Positions 7,311 to 17,036 of a DNA stretch of 40,445 bases are shown here, in pieces. The position numbers and the translations under genes are program-made. Each line of letters starts with the position of its first letter. Within the stretch, counting starts at the first letter, position 1. Origin of the DNA: a bacterium (GTDB taxonomy: Bacteria; Patescibacteriota; Patescibacteriia; Patescibacteriales; GWC2-42-12); the NCBI GenBank assembly GCA_030650415.1, contig JAUSEG010000016.1:1-40445 (forward strand). Reading direction: 5' to 3'. Below the pieces are notes generated by a model. It searched no databases, was not told the origin of the DNA, and saw nothing but the letters and a program-made list of their open reading frames with translations.

Positions 7311-8438
7311 ATGAAAATATTTAGCCTGCAAGAAAATTTAAAACAGGGGTTGGCATTAGTCAGTCATGTGGCCGGAAAAAATGTAAATTTGCCAATTCTT
7401 AATAACGTTTTAGTTAGAGCCGAGGAGGGAAAAATAAGACTGATAGCGACTAATTTAGAAATCGGCATAATTAGCACGGTTAGGGGAAAAATTGAAACCG
7501 AGGGGTCGTTTACAGTTAATGCCAAAATAATTTCCGACTGTGTGGGGCTCTTAGCCAACAAAAAGATTGAGTTAAGTCAAAAAGAAAACGACCTCTTGGT
7601 GAGCTGCGAAAATTATCAAGCAAAAGTTAAGGGTCAATCCGCCGAAGAGTTTCCTTTAATACCCGAAGTTGATAAGAAAAACTACTTTAGCGCCGATGCC
7701 AATGCGGTTAAAAATGCGATTTCTCAGGTAATCTTCGCAACTCCATCGAGTGAAACCCGCCTAGAATTATCCGGGGTGCTCTTTATCTTTTCCGGCAATT
7801 CTTTAATTGTGGCCGCTACCGATAGTTATCGTCTGGCTGAAAAGAAGATTCAAATTAAATCTAATAATGAGGAAGAAAAAAAGATTATTGTGCCGGCCAA
7901 GACCTTGCAGGAGTTATTAAGAGTTTTATCAGTGAACTTAGACGCTGAAGTTGATGAAAACAACAAAGAAATAAAATTTTATATTTCCGACAATCAAATT
8001 TTGTTTACTTATGGATCGACAGAGCTGGTCTCTAGGTTGATTGAAGGCCAGTATCCTGACTATCAGCAAATTATCCCGACCACCAGCAAGACTAAGGTTA
8101 TAATCGATCGGCAAGAATTAATCCGCGCCGTAAAGATGGCTTCTTTATTTTCTAAGGCTGGTATTAATGATGTGAATTTGGATTTTCCTCTAGGTAAGAA
8201 TCAGGTAGTGGTTTCTTCGGTTTCCGGCCAGACCGGAGAAAATATAAATAATTTAGAAGCCAAAGTAACCGGCGACGAAAACAGCATTGTAGTAAATTAT
8301 CGCTATCTCTTAGAGGGCTTAAGCAATATTGAAAAGGAAACCGTTAAAATCGAGCTGATAGACGGCAACACGCCGTGTCTTTTGAGGCCGGAGCAGGACG
8401 ATAGCTATTTATATATAATCATGCCGATAAAACAATAG
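7311..8438 (+). CDS. dnaN: DNA polymerase III beta subunit (sliding clamp)
   Basis: 375 aa, usual length for the three-domain clamp that encircles DNA and tethers the replicative polymerase. Landmarks are the start MKIFSLQENLKQGLALVSHV, LPILNNVLVRAEEGKIRLIA in domain 1, RLELSGVLF and ATDSYRLAEKKI in domain 2, and the C-terminus SYLYIIMPIKQ. The end matches the family's MPMR-type terminus that forms the binding pocket. An AAGGA ribosome site precedes the ATG at 7311. It ends at a strong terminator. Confidence 0.97.
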   Translation: MKIFSLQENLKQGLALVSHVAGKNVNLPILNNVLVRAEEGKIRLIATNLEIGIISTVRGKIETEGSFTVNAKIISDCVGLLANKKIELSQKENDLLVSCENYQAKVKGQSAEEFPLIPEVDKKNYFSADANAVKNAISQVIFATPSSETRLELSGVLFIFSGNSLIVAATDSYRLAEKKIQIKSNNEEEKKIIVPAKTLQELLRVLSVNLDAEVDENNKEIKFYISDNQILFTYGSTELVSRLIEGQYPDYQQIIPTTSKTKVIIDRQELIRAVKMASLFSKAGINDVNLDFPLGKNQVVVSSVSGQTGENINNLEAKVTGDENSIVVNYRYLLEGLSNIEKETVKIELIDGNTPCLLRPEQDDSYLYIIMPIKQ

Positions 8439-8448
8439 AGTAATAATA

Positions 8449-8486
8449 AAAAAGCGGGAAACAAAAATTTTGTTTCCCGCTTTTTT
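8449..8486 (+). terminator. Rho-independent terminator of dnaN
   Basis: GCGGGAAACAAAA and TTTTGTTTCCCGC arms followed by a T run, just after dnaN. Confidence 0.85.
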
Positions 8487-8489
8487 ATT

Positions 8490-8684
8490 TGTCATTCCCG
8501 CGCAGGCGGGAATCCAGGGGGTAAACAGTAGGAATATTAAAAAATAAAAAAATAAGTTGAAATAATAATTATCTGGGGGAAATGTATGCTATAAATAGTG
8601 ATTGTATATTTTCCTCCTGGATTCTCATGGCTACGCCAGATCTCGCATAGCGATGACCGACAGCCTTCGGCTTCGGGAATGACA
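8490..8684. mobile_element. MITE-like element, family B, copy 2
   Basis: 195 bp with ends TGTCATTCCCG and CGGGAATGACA and the same subterminal arms as the copy at 4161-4390. The right arm again contains the twin-hairpin motif. It lies between the converging dnaN and PBP genes. No ORF. Confidence 0.75.
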
Positions 8685-8690
8685 GGTTAA

Positions 8691-11633
8691 CTATTGGGTA
8701 ACGGTGGGTGTGGTCGTTGCATTAGCCGACATTTCCTTAATTGTAATGCTAACTTCGTCGCTCTTGGCGGTTTGGCCTTGCCAGCTATAAGCTTCGGCGT
8801 AAATTTTATAAGAACCTGGGCTGAGAATTTCGGTGAGCGATCCGAAGGCGGTTTTTTCTCTGACCGGGCTCTGGGCAATGGACTTAATATTATTCGCGGC
8901 GTCTTTCAGAAAGAAGTTAACCCCCGCGACTTGCTCTTGGCTATTAACCGCAGCTTTTAGGGTTAGAGGAAAATCATCTTTAATAAAGTTAGAGTTGGGC
9001 GCTGGCTGGGCAAGAGAAATTTTAATTTTTACGTCGCCGGTTTCAGAATTTCCGGTTAAATTAAATTCAAGTTTTTGTTCGCTGCAATTATCAACGGCGT
9101 CGCAAACCCTAACGGTTAGCCCGTGAAAGCCGTTCTTTAAGAAGCTAATCGACTGATTAAGATTAAACGGGCTGGCGGCTGCAGTTTCAAACAAGTAGCC
9201 GTCAATATAATATTCCGCTCGGTTAACGCCATTAGTAGCGGTGGCGCTAATTCTAACTTCCAGGTTTTGACTAGTGAAGGTCTGGTTGTTGGTTGGGTAA
9301 TCAATCGACATAACGGGCTGATAAGCCGGCCGATGGATATTATCAAACTCGGTCGGCGGCAAAGAATTAACGATGCCTTGTTTTTTAGCCCAAGCCGCGA
9401 CCGCGTCTTCCCAGGCTTTAAATTGCCGGTCGTTTTCCGGATTGGTCGGCGTTGGACCGGTTGGATCATCTTTATTAACATAATAGAGGATGTCATGCAT
9501 TTGCCTAAAGCGTTTTTCTATTATGGCGCTGGCCGGCGTAAATTCGTTGGCTAGATAGCCGGAAAATTTATCAATTTTTACTACGGTTTCGCTGTCGGTC
9601 GCGCCGTCTAAGACCGGTTTACCGGTTGGTTTTGCGTCAGGCGCGTTAAAATATTCAATCGGCGTATTGCCAAGCACTCGATCCATATAGTCATGCCAAA
9701 TTGGCGCGGCCACGACCGAACCGTCGGCGCCGCGCTTCATTTCTTGGTTATCGTTATTTCCCACCCAGACGCCGGTAACGATTGACGGGGTGTAGCCGAT
9801 AGTCCAGGCGTCCTTGTAGTCGTTGGTAGTGCCGGTTTTAGCGGCTACCGGCCTTGAGCCGAGGGTTAGGTAGTTGCTCTGACCGAAGACGTAAGCCCGA
9901 GCCGAATTGTCCGATAAGATGCTATTAATCTGGCGCGCGACGTTTGAGCTCAAAACTTTTTGTTCTTCATCTTTAAACTCTTCCAAGATTTTCCCATCCT
10001 TATCTTCGATTTTTAAAATAAAGGCCGGCGGCCGCTTTAAGCCTTCGCGCGCGAAGGCGCTAAAAGCGTTGGCGTGCTCCAGGAGCTTAATTTCGCCGCC
10101 GCCCAAGACCAAGGAGAGGCCGAAACGATCCTTATCATTAAGCGTGGTATAGCCGAGATTTTGCGCCAAGCCGATTACGTTATTAATGCCGGCTAAATAG
10201 ATAGTTTTAACTGCCGGGATATTTAATGAACCGGCCAGAGATTGCCTAATAGTAACCGGGCCATGCTCTTTTAAATCATAGTTATGAGGTTCATAAGGTT
10301 TAGCCGGGTCGGTGGAAAAATTAGTTACCACATCATAAAGCACGGTCTCGGGTGTATAGCCCTTAATAAATGAGGCCGCGTAAACGACGGGTTTAAAAGA
10401 TGAGCCCGGCTGCCTGGGCTGAAGCGTAACGTTGACTTGCCCGTCGATGGCTTCATTAAAATAGTCTCGCGAACCCACCATGGCTAGAACTTGCCCGGTT
10501 TTTGGATCAATTGAAATTAAAGCCGCGTTGGTAGCCTGATAATTTTTTTCATTAAGCGCGGTTTTTTCTTTAATGACTTCTTCGGCGATTTTTTGCTTAT
10601 ACAAATCCAAGGTGGTATAGATTTTTAAGCCGCCTTGCTCAATGGTTTTTTCCCCATATTTGTCGGACAGCAATTCTTTAATATACATGACGAAATGGGG
10701 CGCCAGCATATTATCGGATGGCGCTTTAAAAACCAGCGGGGTATTTTTCGCTTCGTTCGCCTGATCTTTAGTGATATAGCCGTATTTTGCCATTAAATCT
10801 AAAATGTATTTCTGCCTGGCGATAAGCAGATCTTTATTCGGCCCATAAGGCGAATAACGGCTGGGCGCTTGCGGGATAGCGGCCAAAGCCGCGGACTCGG
10901 CTAGGTTTAAATCGCGCGCGCTCTTGCCGAAGTATCTCTGGCTGGCTGCCTCTACGCCATAAGCGGTTGAGCCATAAGGAATTTCATTAAAGTACATCTG
11001 CAAAATTTCATCCTTAGAAAACTTTTTTTCTACCCGGTAAGCCAAAATTAATTCTTTAATTTTTCTGGTGTAGGTTTTTTCGCTGGTTAGGACCGCGTTT
11101 TTAATAAATTGCTGGGTCAGAGTCGAGCCGCCGGCCGTTTTACCGAATAAAACGTTGGTCACGACGGTTCTGAAAATCGCCCAAAGGCTGAAGCCGCCAT
11201 GCTTATAAAAATCTTTGTCTTCGATGGAAATCGTGGCGTTTTTTAAATTATCCGGCACGTCTGTTAAACTGATCATGGTGCGTTTCTCCGCGCCATGGAT
11301 ATCGTAAAGAATCGTTTTTCCGGTTCGATCATAAATTTTTGTGCTTTGGGCAATCTGGCGCTCAATCAGGCGGTTCGGATCAGGCAAATCATGGGTAAGC
11401 CGCAGATAGAAGAAAAAACCAAGCAGCAAAAAAACCAAGAAACCGTAAAAAACAACCTTAGTTAGCTTGGCTTTAGAAAATGGTTTTCTGGATTTACCGG
11501 AGTATTCTTTATTTTTCCCCGGAACGCTAAAACCGGCCGAAGTTTTCCTCCCTTTATTTATGAAGTATTTTTTTTTGGCGTGGCGCCATTCTTGAGGCGA
11601 CTTAATATTGCGAGATGAATAGGAAAATGTCAT
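8691..11633 (-). CDS. class A penicillin-binding protein (PBP1A-type)
   Basis: 980 aa from the ATG at 11633 (MTFSYSSRN); upstream residues in the open frame look like non-coding AT-rich DNA, and a paralogous remnant at 13288 starts at the same Met. It polymerises glycan and cross-links peptidoglycan. After a basic N-tail and one membrane helix (VVFYGFLVFLLLGFFFYL), the GT51 domain has EDKDFYKHGG and GGSTLTQQFIKNAVL. The transpeptidase has SSFK (active serine), SLN and KTGTTNDYKDAW. The last 200 residues hold two beta-sandwich-like repeats probably facing the wall. No partner gene lies in the operon. Confidence 0.95.
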   Translation of the reverse strand: MTFSYSSRNIKSPQEWRHAKKKYFINKGRKTSAGFSVPGKNKEYSGKSRKPFSKAKLTKVVFYGFLVFLLLGFFFYLRLTHDLPDPNRLIERQIAQSTKIYDRTGKTILYDIHGAEKRTMISLTDVPDNLKNATISIEDKDFYKHGGFSLWAIFRTVVTNVLFGKTAGGSTLTQQFIKNAVLTSEKTYTRKIKELILAYRVEKKFSKDEILQMYFNEIPYGSTAYGVEAASQRYFGKSARDLNLAESAALAAIPQAPSRYSPYGPNKDLLIARQKYILDLMAKYGYITKDQANEAKNTPLVFKAPSDNMLAPHFVMYIKELLSDKYGEKTIEQGGLKIYTTLDLYKQKIAEEVIKEKTALNEKNYQATNAALISIDPKTGQVLAMVGSRDYFNEAIDGQVNVTLQPRQPGSSFKPVVYAASFIKGYTPETVLYDVVTNFSTDPAKPYEPHNYDLKEHGPVTIRQSLAGSLNIPAVKTIYLAGINNVIGLAQNLGYTTLNDKDRFGLSLVLGGGEIKLLEHANAFSAFAREGLKRPPAFILKIEDKDGKILEEFKDEEQKVLSSNVARQINSILSDNSARAYVFGQSNYLTLGSRPVAAKTGTTNDYKDAWTIGYTPSIVTGVWVGNNDNQEMKRGADGSVVAAPIWHDYMDRVLGNTPIEYFNAPDAKPTGKPVLDGATDSETVVKIDKFSGYLANEFTPASAIIEKRFRQMHDILYYVNKDDPTGPTPTNPENDRQFKAWEDAVAAWAKKQGIVNSLPPTEFDNIHRPAYQPVMSIDYPTNNQTFTSQNLEVRISATATNGVNRAEYYIDGYLFETAAASPFNLNQSISFLKNGFHGLTVRVCDAVDNCSEQKLEFNLTGNSETGDVKIKISLAQPAPNSNFIKDDFPLTLKAAVNSQEQVAGVNFFLKDAANNIKSIAQSPVREKTAFGSLTEILSPGSYKIYAEAYSWQGQTAKSDEVSITIKEMSANATTTPTVTQ

Positions 11634-11711
11634 AAAGATAAAAAAATTATAACAATAATTGAAGGAAAAATCAATTTTTATCGCCGGAACAATATCCAAG
11701 GCAGTAAAAAT

Positions 11712-11738
11712 AAAAATCCAGACTTAGCCTGGATTTTT
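11712..11738 (-). terminator. terminator downstream of DUF4143 ATPase
   Basis: AAAAATCCAG and CTGGATTTTT arms with a 7-nt loop, between the ATPase gene and the PBP gene. Confidence 0.65.
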
Positions 11739-11751
11739 AAAAATGAAGACG

Positions 11752-11769
11752 ATTGATTTATGAGATGAA
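11752..11769. repeat. DUF4143-associated 3' repeat, copy 1
   Basis: ATTGATTTATGAGATGAA lies 13 bp from the ATPase stop codon. The same 18 bp are part of the 26-bp repeats at 18032-18057 and 19665-19690. Confidence 0.6.
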
Positions 11770-11782
11770 GCAGACGGTTCGT

Positions 11783-12955
11783 TTAAGCCAGACCGCTTAA
11801 AAATTTATCAGCGCTCATGACCCTTATTTCATTATTCCTGTAATCAACATTTTCAGCCCCAACCACCTGATAAAGATAAGGAATGTTTAGTTTTTTTCCA
11901 AAATAATTTAAATTTTTTGAGGGCGATTCGTCCGCCGATTTTACTTCAACCGCGAACCAGGGCTTTTTGTCCACGACAATCAAAAAATCAACTTCCCGGC
12001 CCCCGCGGTCTCGCAAGAAAAATAACTCGGCCCGATAACCAAAAGCGTCATGCAAAAAATGAACGGTTTTTAAAAGATGGCTGGCCACGATATTTTCCAT
12101 TTTTGAGGCGGGGTTGTCTAATTGCGACCAATCCCAAAGATAAAGCTTGGGTTCTTTGCGCAAAGACTTAAAAACGGTTGAGGCTAACGGATAAATTCTA
12201 AAATGATAATAGAACCTTTCAAGGATTAAAACCCATAAGGCGATAGTCTTATGGGCCACTCCCAAATCTTCCCGCAAAGCGTTTAAAGAAAAAAGCGAGC
12301 CGACTTTGGACGGCAGAATTTCGGCTAAAACCTGTAAAGCGGAAATGTCCTTAACCAATTCAATGTCGCGGATATCTTCTTTAATTAATCGGTCAATTCG
12401 TTCATTGTGGAAACGGCGCAAAACTGTCGCGTCTTTTTCCAGGAACGGCTCGGGAAAACCGCCAAAATTCCATAAATCGTTAAAGACGCTTTGGTTTTTG
12501 CCGGTTGTTAAAAAATTTAATTCTTGGCCGATCGGCAAATTCGGGGTCGCGCCTAAAATTTCCCTTAGCGAAAAAGGATGCAGTCGATAATAGTGGTATC
12601 TGCCCAAAAGAGAGTCGCCGCCGCGTCGATATAAATCCAAGCGCGCGCTGCCGGTTATAAGATAGTGATATTTTTCTTGGTATTTATCAAACTCGCCCTT
12701 GATGTAATTTTTCCAGGGCCGATATTTATGCAGTTCGTCAAAAATAATCAGCTCGGCTTCAGACTCAAATTTGCCGTCAATAATTTTTTTTCGGTCTTCG
12801 CGATTATCCCAGTTAAGATAAAGAAACTTTTTATATTCTTGGCCGCCGATGATCTTAGACAAAGTTGTCTTGCCGACTTGCCTGGGGCCGCCGATGAAGA
12901 CCATTTTTTTCTTTAAATCTTTGGCTATATAAGGGTGCAGATATCTTATTTGCAT
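11783..12955 (-). CDS. AAA ATPase with DUF4143 C-terminal domain
   Basis: 390 aa. The family combines an AAA_14 P-loop ATPase, a winged-helix region and a C-terminal DUF4143 part with a nuclease-like fold. Its cellular role is poorly known, and many copies occur in small and archaeal genomes. Visible motifs are Walker A GGPRQVGKTT (residues about 22-31), Walker B ELIIFDELHK, sensor YLITGSARLDLYRRGGDSL, and the C-terminal GREVDFLIV...AVEVKSA resembling PD-(D/E)XK. It sits between the PBP gene and a broken copy of that gene's 5' end, so it may have arrived with the duplication. A related ATPase is at 18065-19273. Confidence 0.85.
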   Translation of the reverse strand: MQIRYLHPYIAKDLKKKMVFIGGPRQVGKTTLSKIIGGQEYKKFLYLNWDNREDRKKIIDGKFESEAELIIFDELHKYRPWKNYIKGEFDKYQEKYHYLITGSARLDLYRRGGDSLLGRYHYYRLHPFSLREILGATPNLPIGQELNFLTTGKNQSVFNDLWNFGGFPEPFLEKDATVLRRFHNERIDRLIKEDIRDIELVKDISALQVLAEILPSKVGSLFSLNALREDLGVAHKTIALWVLILERFYYHFRIYPLASTVFKSLRKEPKLYLWDWSQLDNPASKMENIVASHLLKTVHFLHDAFGYRAELFFLRDRGGREVDFLIVVDKKPWFAVEVKSADESPSKNLNYFGKKLNIPYLYQVVGAENVDYRNNEIRVMSADKFLSGLA

Positions 12956-13022
12956 AAAAATTATTATGAGAGTTTATTCCTAATTATGGCTAAATTATAC
13001 CATAGTCTAATAAAGTGTCAAC

Positions 13023-13288
13023 TTATTTATACTTGGGTAGAAAATGTTGGTTAGCATTTTTAGGAGAAGATTGCTTATTTGAGCCTGCTGGCCTCATTTT
13101 GCCCGCCTCGGCTCGCGCCGCGGGCGAGACGGGCACGGGTCGGCGAAGCGGGCCGGTATAGCCGCTTGATTTTCCTTGAGCGCTAAAACCGGCCGAAGTT
13201 TTCCGTCTTTTATTTAAGAAATATTTTTTTTGGCGTGACGCCAATTTTGCGGCGATTTTATATTGCGAGAAGAATACGAAATAGTCAT
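13023..13288 (-). pseudogene. frameshifted duplicate of the PBP N-terminus
   Basis: From ATG 13288 the DNA encodes MTISYSSRNIKSPQNWRHAK, nearly identical to the intact PBP start (MTFSYSSRNIKSPQEWRHAK). It loses one A in the following poly-A run and hits a stop. In the next frame homology continues (KKYFLNKRRKTSAGFSAQGK). After that comes a GC-rich palindromic stretch (about 13098-13150) and unrelated residues to a stop at 13023. Upstream non-coding DNA is also duplicated, ending with AAATCAATT. No membrane helix or catalytic domain remains. Confidence 0.8.
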
Positions 13289-13472
13289 AAAAGCTTTAAA
13301 TATAGGAAAATTATAACAATAATCAGCGGAAAAATCAATTATTATTTTTAAGCTAAGCCGTAAGTAGTAAAATAAATTGTTTAATGATAAAATTAAGGAA
13401 AGTTTATTTAAAGTATTGTAGTGGAAAATAAGCCGCAGTACTAATTTAAAAATATTTTTTAAACATAAAACC

Positions 13473-15101
13473 GTGAATAAGATGATTAAGAATAAATTTA
13501 CATTGATATTTTGGATTTGTTTTTATTTCGCCGTGTTTTCCATTTTAATAAACAACTCTTTCAATTATTTAGACAATGATTTTGGCTGGCACTTAAAAGT
13601 TGGCGAACAGATTGTTAAAGAAAGAGCGGTTCCGAGTTTTGATTATTATGATTATACTTTGGCAGGCCGAACTTGGGTGGATCATGAATGGCTGGCCAAT
13701 GCGGCTGTTTACTTAATTTATCAAAAAGCAGGCTATATCGCCGTAAATATTTTATTCGCCCTGGTTGTCACGGGCGTCTTGATTATTTTAAATTACTACA
13801 TTAGCCGGTACTTTACGAAGAAGGGTGCATTTTTTATAGCCGCTTTTGGGTTTTTGGGATTAGTCGCTTCTTTGCCTCATTTCGGTGTTCGCGTTCAAGA
13901 GTTATCAGTTATAAATCTTTTGCTGCTTTTTTTAATTATGGAACACTACACTAAGAGCAAGAGCCTTAGGACGCTTTTTTTTATCCCGCCGCTTTTTTAT
14001 TTTTGGTCAACCATTCATGGGGGATTTTTAATTGGAATATTCGTGATGTTTTTTTGGCTGCTGGTTAAAGCGGTTGAAATATTTTTAAATCGTTTTAGCT
14101 TTTTTTCTTTTTTGGACTACGAAAAAAAAATGTCGTTTAAAAATTTATTTAACTTTTTAATTTTTTCTTTTGCCGGAGTCGGCGCCACGCTGCTAACTCC
14201 TTATGGCTTGAAACTCTATTCTTTTTTAATTGATTATCGAAGCGCTTTCTATTTAACAAGGATAAACGAATGGGTGCCATTTTACTATCTGCCGCTGAAC
14301 TATTGGCAGATATTTTTTGAGGCCTTTTTGGTTTCGGCGGTTATTTTGGCATTCTATTTATCCCTAAAAAAGAAAAATTATAAAATTTCAATCTGGGAAA
14401 TGGCAGTTTCTTTGTTCTTTCTTGCCTTGGCTTTTAAGTCAAGAAGACACTTCCCTCTTTTATTTATCGCCGCTTTCCCTTTTTTGATAAAATTTTTTAC
14501 CGCTTACATTGATTTTTCTTTTGAGGATTATGGCAAAAAATGGATTCGACCGTTTTTCATCATAAAGTTTTTTTTGATTTCGGGGATTTTGTGTTCGATC
14601 GTTTTTGTGCTGCTGGGTGTGAAGTTTACTAACGATCCACTGGCTTTTTTTAAAAAAAGTTTTCCTTATGCAGCGGCTAATTTTTTAAAAGAACATCCAG
14701 AATATAATGACTTTAAAATATTCAATAATTATGGCTGGGGCGGCTATCTGATTTGGATTTTGCCGGAAAGAAAATTATTTATAGACGGCCGCCTGCCCCA
14801 GCTGCCTTTCGCCGGCCATACTTTTCTTGAAGAATATTATGAATTTTGGCAAGCCGGAAAAGCCGAAGAAAAACTTAATCAATACGAGATAAGGCTGGTT
14901 TTTATAAATAATAAAGAAAGGTATCTAAAAATAAATTGGTTTGAGAAGTATTTTCTCGGGTATAATGAAGAAAAGCTGAATAATATAAAAAATAATTTAA
15001 AAAACTATTTAAATGGTTCGGAAAGATGGCAGACGGCTTATCAGGACGACCTAAGCACTATTTATGTAAAAAATGATGAAAATAAATTTTTCAAAAAATA
15101 A
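13473..15101 (+). CDS. multi-pass membrane protein, GT-C glycosyltransferase-like
   Basis: 542 aa with about ten hydrophobic segments and a soluble C-terminal part. An early loop has NDFGWHLKVGEQIVKERAVP, the acidic first extracytoplasmic loop seen in GT-C-type and O-antigen-transfer-like membrane proteins. The C-terminus has FNNYGWGGYLIW and LFIDGRLPQLPF. A role in moving or modifying lipid-linked sugars for the envelope is inferred from this loop and the neighbouring LTA-synthase-like and glycosyltransferase genes. The start is uncertain: GTG at 13473 or ATG at 13482. It overlaps the next gene by 29 bp, so the two are probably translationally coupled. Confidence 0.6.
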   Translation: MNKMIKNKFTLIFWICFYFAVFSILINNSFNYLDNDFGWHLKVGEQIVKERAVPSFDYYDYTLAGRTWVDHEWLANAAVYLIYQKAGYIAVNILFALVVTGVLIILNYYISRYFTKKGAFFIAAFGFLGLVASLPHFGVRVQELSVINLLLLFLIMEHYTKSKSLRTLFFIPPLFYFWSTIHGGFLIGIFVMFFWLLVKAVEIFLNRFSFFSFLDYEKKMSFKNLFNFLIFSFAGVGATLLTPYGLKLYSFLIDYRSAFYLTRINEWVPFYYLPLNYWQIFFEAFLVSAVILAFYLSLKKKNYKISIWEMAVSLFFLALAFKSRRHFPLLFIAAFPFLIKFFTAYIDFSFEDYGKKWIRPFFIIKFFLISGILCSIVFVLLGVKFTNDPLAFFKKSFPYAAANFLKEHPEYNDFKIFNNYGWGGYLIWILPERKLFIDGRLPQLPFAGHTFLEEYYEFWQAGKAEEKLNQYEIRLVFINNKERYLKINWFEKYFLGYNEEKLNNIKNNLKNYLNGSERWQTAYQDDLSTIYVKNDENKFFKK

Positions 15102-16839
15102 ATTAATAATAAACATCTCGGCCGGCTTTTTATTTTGCGTTATCAATATAATTTATATAGCCTATCTTTTTGCTTTTTCCAATAATATATTTTTGGAAGT
15201 TTATAAATGGTCGCAACTGCTGGCAATAATAATTTTATGCCTATTTTTTATAAAGAATAGCGCGGCCTCCTTTTTTACGGCATTATTTATATATTGTTTT
15301 TATTTAATTCTGGTAACATATTTTATTTTTACCGGATCCGAGCTGGATTATCCTTTTTTAGCAAGAAATTTTAAAGATATCCCCGCTATTTTGCCGCAAT
15401 TCTTGCTACCCGCAATAGTAACTTTAATCGCCGGTGCTTTAAGCTCCTTTTCCATTCATAGATTTAAAAATATATTTAAAAAAAATTTTCCGTTCATCTT
15501 GCCCGCGCTAATTTTAGTGGGCATGCCTTTTATAACCCGGGCGGATAAACTTAATAATGAATTTATTTATTTTATAAAAACCGTCGGCAAAAAAGATAAA
15601 GCCATAGACTATTACCAAGACAATATCTATAATAATTTAATTGAGCAGTCAATTGATAACAAAAAAACTTTAGAAGAAATAAGAGCGGATAAAGCCAAAC
15701 TGCCAAAATATCTGGACAACATAATTATTTTGCAGCTGGAAAGCTTAAATGCCTTTTTAGTTAGCGAAAAAAATACGCCGAATTTTTTAGAAATCGCTAA
15801 GGCCGGAATTTTTTTTCCTAAATTTTACGGCAACGGCGTCCAAACTATACTGGCTCAAGAAAATATTTTATGTTCTCTGCCGAACTCATTTGATTTTAAT
15901 CTGGTTAAAAGCGGCGGCGACAAAAAAGTATTATGCCTCCCCGAAGCATTAAAATTTCTTGGCTACAAAAATATTTTTATAAAAAGCTATGATTTAAAAT
16001 TTACCCGAACCGGCGCTTTTATGGAAAATATCGGTTTTGGCGAGATTCATGCTGACGACATAATGAAAAAGGACGATCCGAAATATCTTTGGGGCTGGCG
16101 CGAAGACATTTTTTACAAAAGAGCTTTTGATTATCTGGGAAAAAATCGGCAAGACAAATTTAACTTTTTTTATATAGAGACTGGGCCGACCAACCACTGG
16201 CAGTTTAAAACACCGGCCGGCATGGAAGAAACCGTACCGTTCAAAAATCCTAAAAATCATCAGGAGAGATTAACAAACACCACGCACCTCCAAGACCAAT
16301 ATTTAAAAATTGCCTGGGATGAATTAAACGAAATGTTCCCGGAGAAAAACTACACCCTGCTTATTTTGGGCGACCATAGCTGGCCGGCGGAGATTCACCC
16401 CGATAATACTTTTAACCAAAAGGGGAATTTTGAAGAAAATTTTTTGACATCAATGATAATTGTTTTAGGCGATGAAAAAAAATTTAAGGGGAAAATAATC
16501 AACAGTCGGCGCAGTGAAATGGATATAATGCCCAGTATTTTGGAATTATTAGGCGCGCCAGCGCGCCATAATAAATTTTCAAGTTCATTTATTGATGAGT
16601 TAAATAACGAAGAGCCGGATAACAAAGAAGTTAATAAAAATAAAATTTTATTAATCCAGCCATATTCTGATAAATACTTTAGTATTATAGATTACCCGGC
16701 TAAATATCAATATAATAGCGAGCAAAAAATAATGTCTATCTATGATTTATTGGCGGACCCGGAAGAGAAAAGCGGCCGGGTTATAAAAGATAAAAATCAG
16801 ATTTTAGATTTGATAAAAGAATTAATATCGGTAGAATAG
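15073..16839 (+). CDS. LTA synthase/sulfatase-family membrane phosphotransferase
   Basis: 588 aa. Five N-terminal membrane helices (to about residue 155) are followed by an extracytoplasmic alkaline-phosphatase-fold domain. Motifs of the family: NIIILQLESLNAF (first metal ligand), GNGVQTILAQENIL with the candidate nucleophile Thr, ETGPTNHWQF, and ILGDHSWPAE (metal-binding DH). Members transfer glycerol-phosphate or phosphoethanolamine to envelope glycolipids. The substrate here is unknown, and lipoteichoic acid is not established for these organisms. The start is one of two adjacent ATGs (15073 or 15076), inside the upstream gene. Confidence 0.8.
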   Translation: MMKINFSKNKLIINISAGFLFCVINIIYIAYLFAFSNNIFLEVYKWSQLLAIIILCLFFIKNSAASFFTALFIYCFYLILVTYFIFTGSELDYPFLARNFKDIPAILPQFLLPAIVTLIAGALSSFSIHRFKNIFKKNFPFILPALILVGMPFITRADKLNNEFIYFIKTVGKKDKAIDYYQDNIYNNLIEQSIDNKKTLEEIRADKAKLPKYLDNIIILQLESLNAFLVSEKNTPNFLEIAKAGIFFPKFYGNGVQTILAQENILCSLPNSFDFNLVKSGGDKKVLCLPEALKFLGYKNIFIKSYDLKFTRTGAFMENIGFGEIHADDIMKKDDPKYLWGWREDIFYKRAFDYLGKNRQDKFNFFYIETGPTNHWQFKTPAGMEETVPFKNPKNHQERLTNTTHLQDQYLKIAWDELNEMFPEKNYTLLILGDHSWPAEIHPDNTFNQKGNFEENFLTSMIIVLGDEKKFKGKIINSRRSEMDIMPSILELLGAPARHNKFSSSFIDELNNEEPDNKEVNKNKILLIQPYSDKYFSIIDYPAKYQYNSEQKIMSIYDLLADPEEKSGRVIKDKNQILDLIKELISVE

Positions 16840-16842
16840 TCT

Positions 16843-17001
16843 ATGCGCTTATCAATCGTCGTTCCCGCCTATAACGAGGAAGAAAAAAATTTATATTTAA
16901 AAATTTTGCAAAAAACTGAATTTAATTCAGACGCAAAATCGACCAACTCATTAATCAACAAAGTTTTTCCCTATATTAAATTTAGAAGATATTTTAATTA
17001 A
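16843..17001 (+). pseudogene. truncated family 2 glycosyltransferase start
   Basis: 52 codons beginning MRLSIVVPAYNEEEKN, a classic GT2 N-terminus, then a short low-complexity tail to a stop. Only the first strand and loop of the nucleotide-sugar domain is present. It lies just downstream of the LTA-synthase-like gene and before an intact GT2, so it is probably a deletion remnant. Confidence 0.6.
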
Positions 17002-17036
17002 CCGGGGAATAAAATTCCCTTTTGGTTTAACCATCT

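Noticed and set aside
11634-11699. Upstream start of the PBP gene
   Set aside because: The paralogous remnant begins at the equivalent of ATG 11633, and the extension is AT-rich non-coding DNA.
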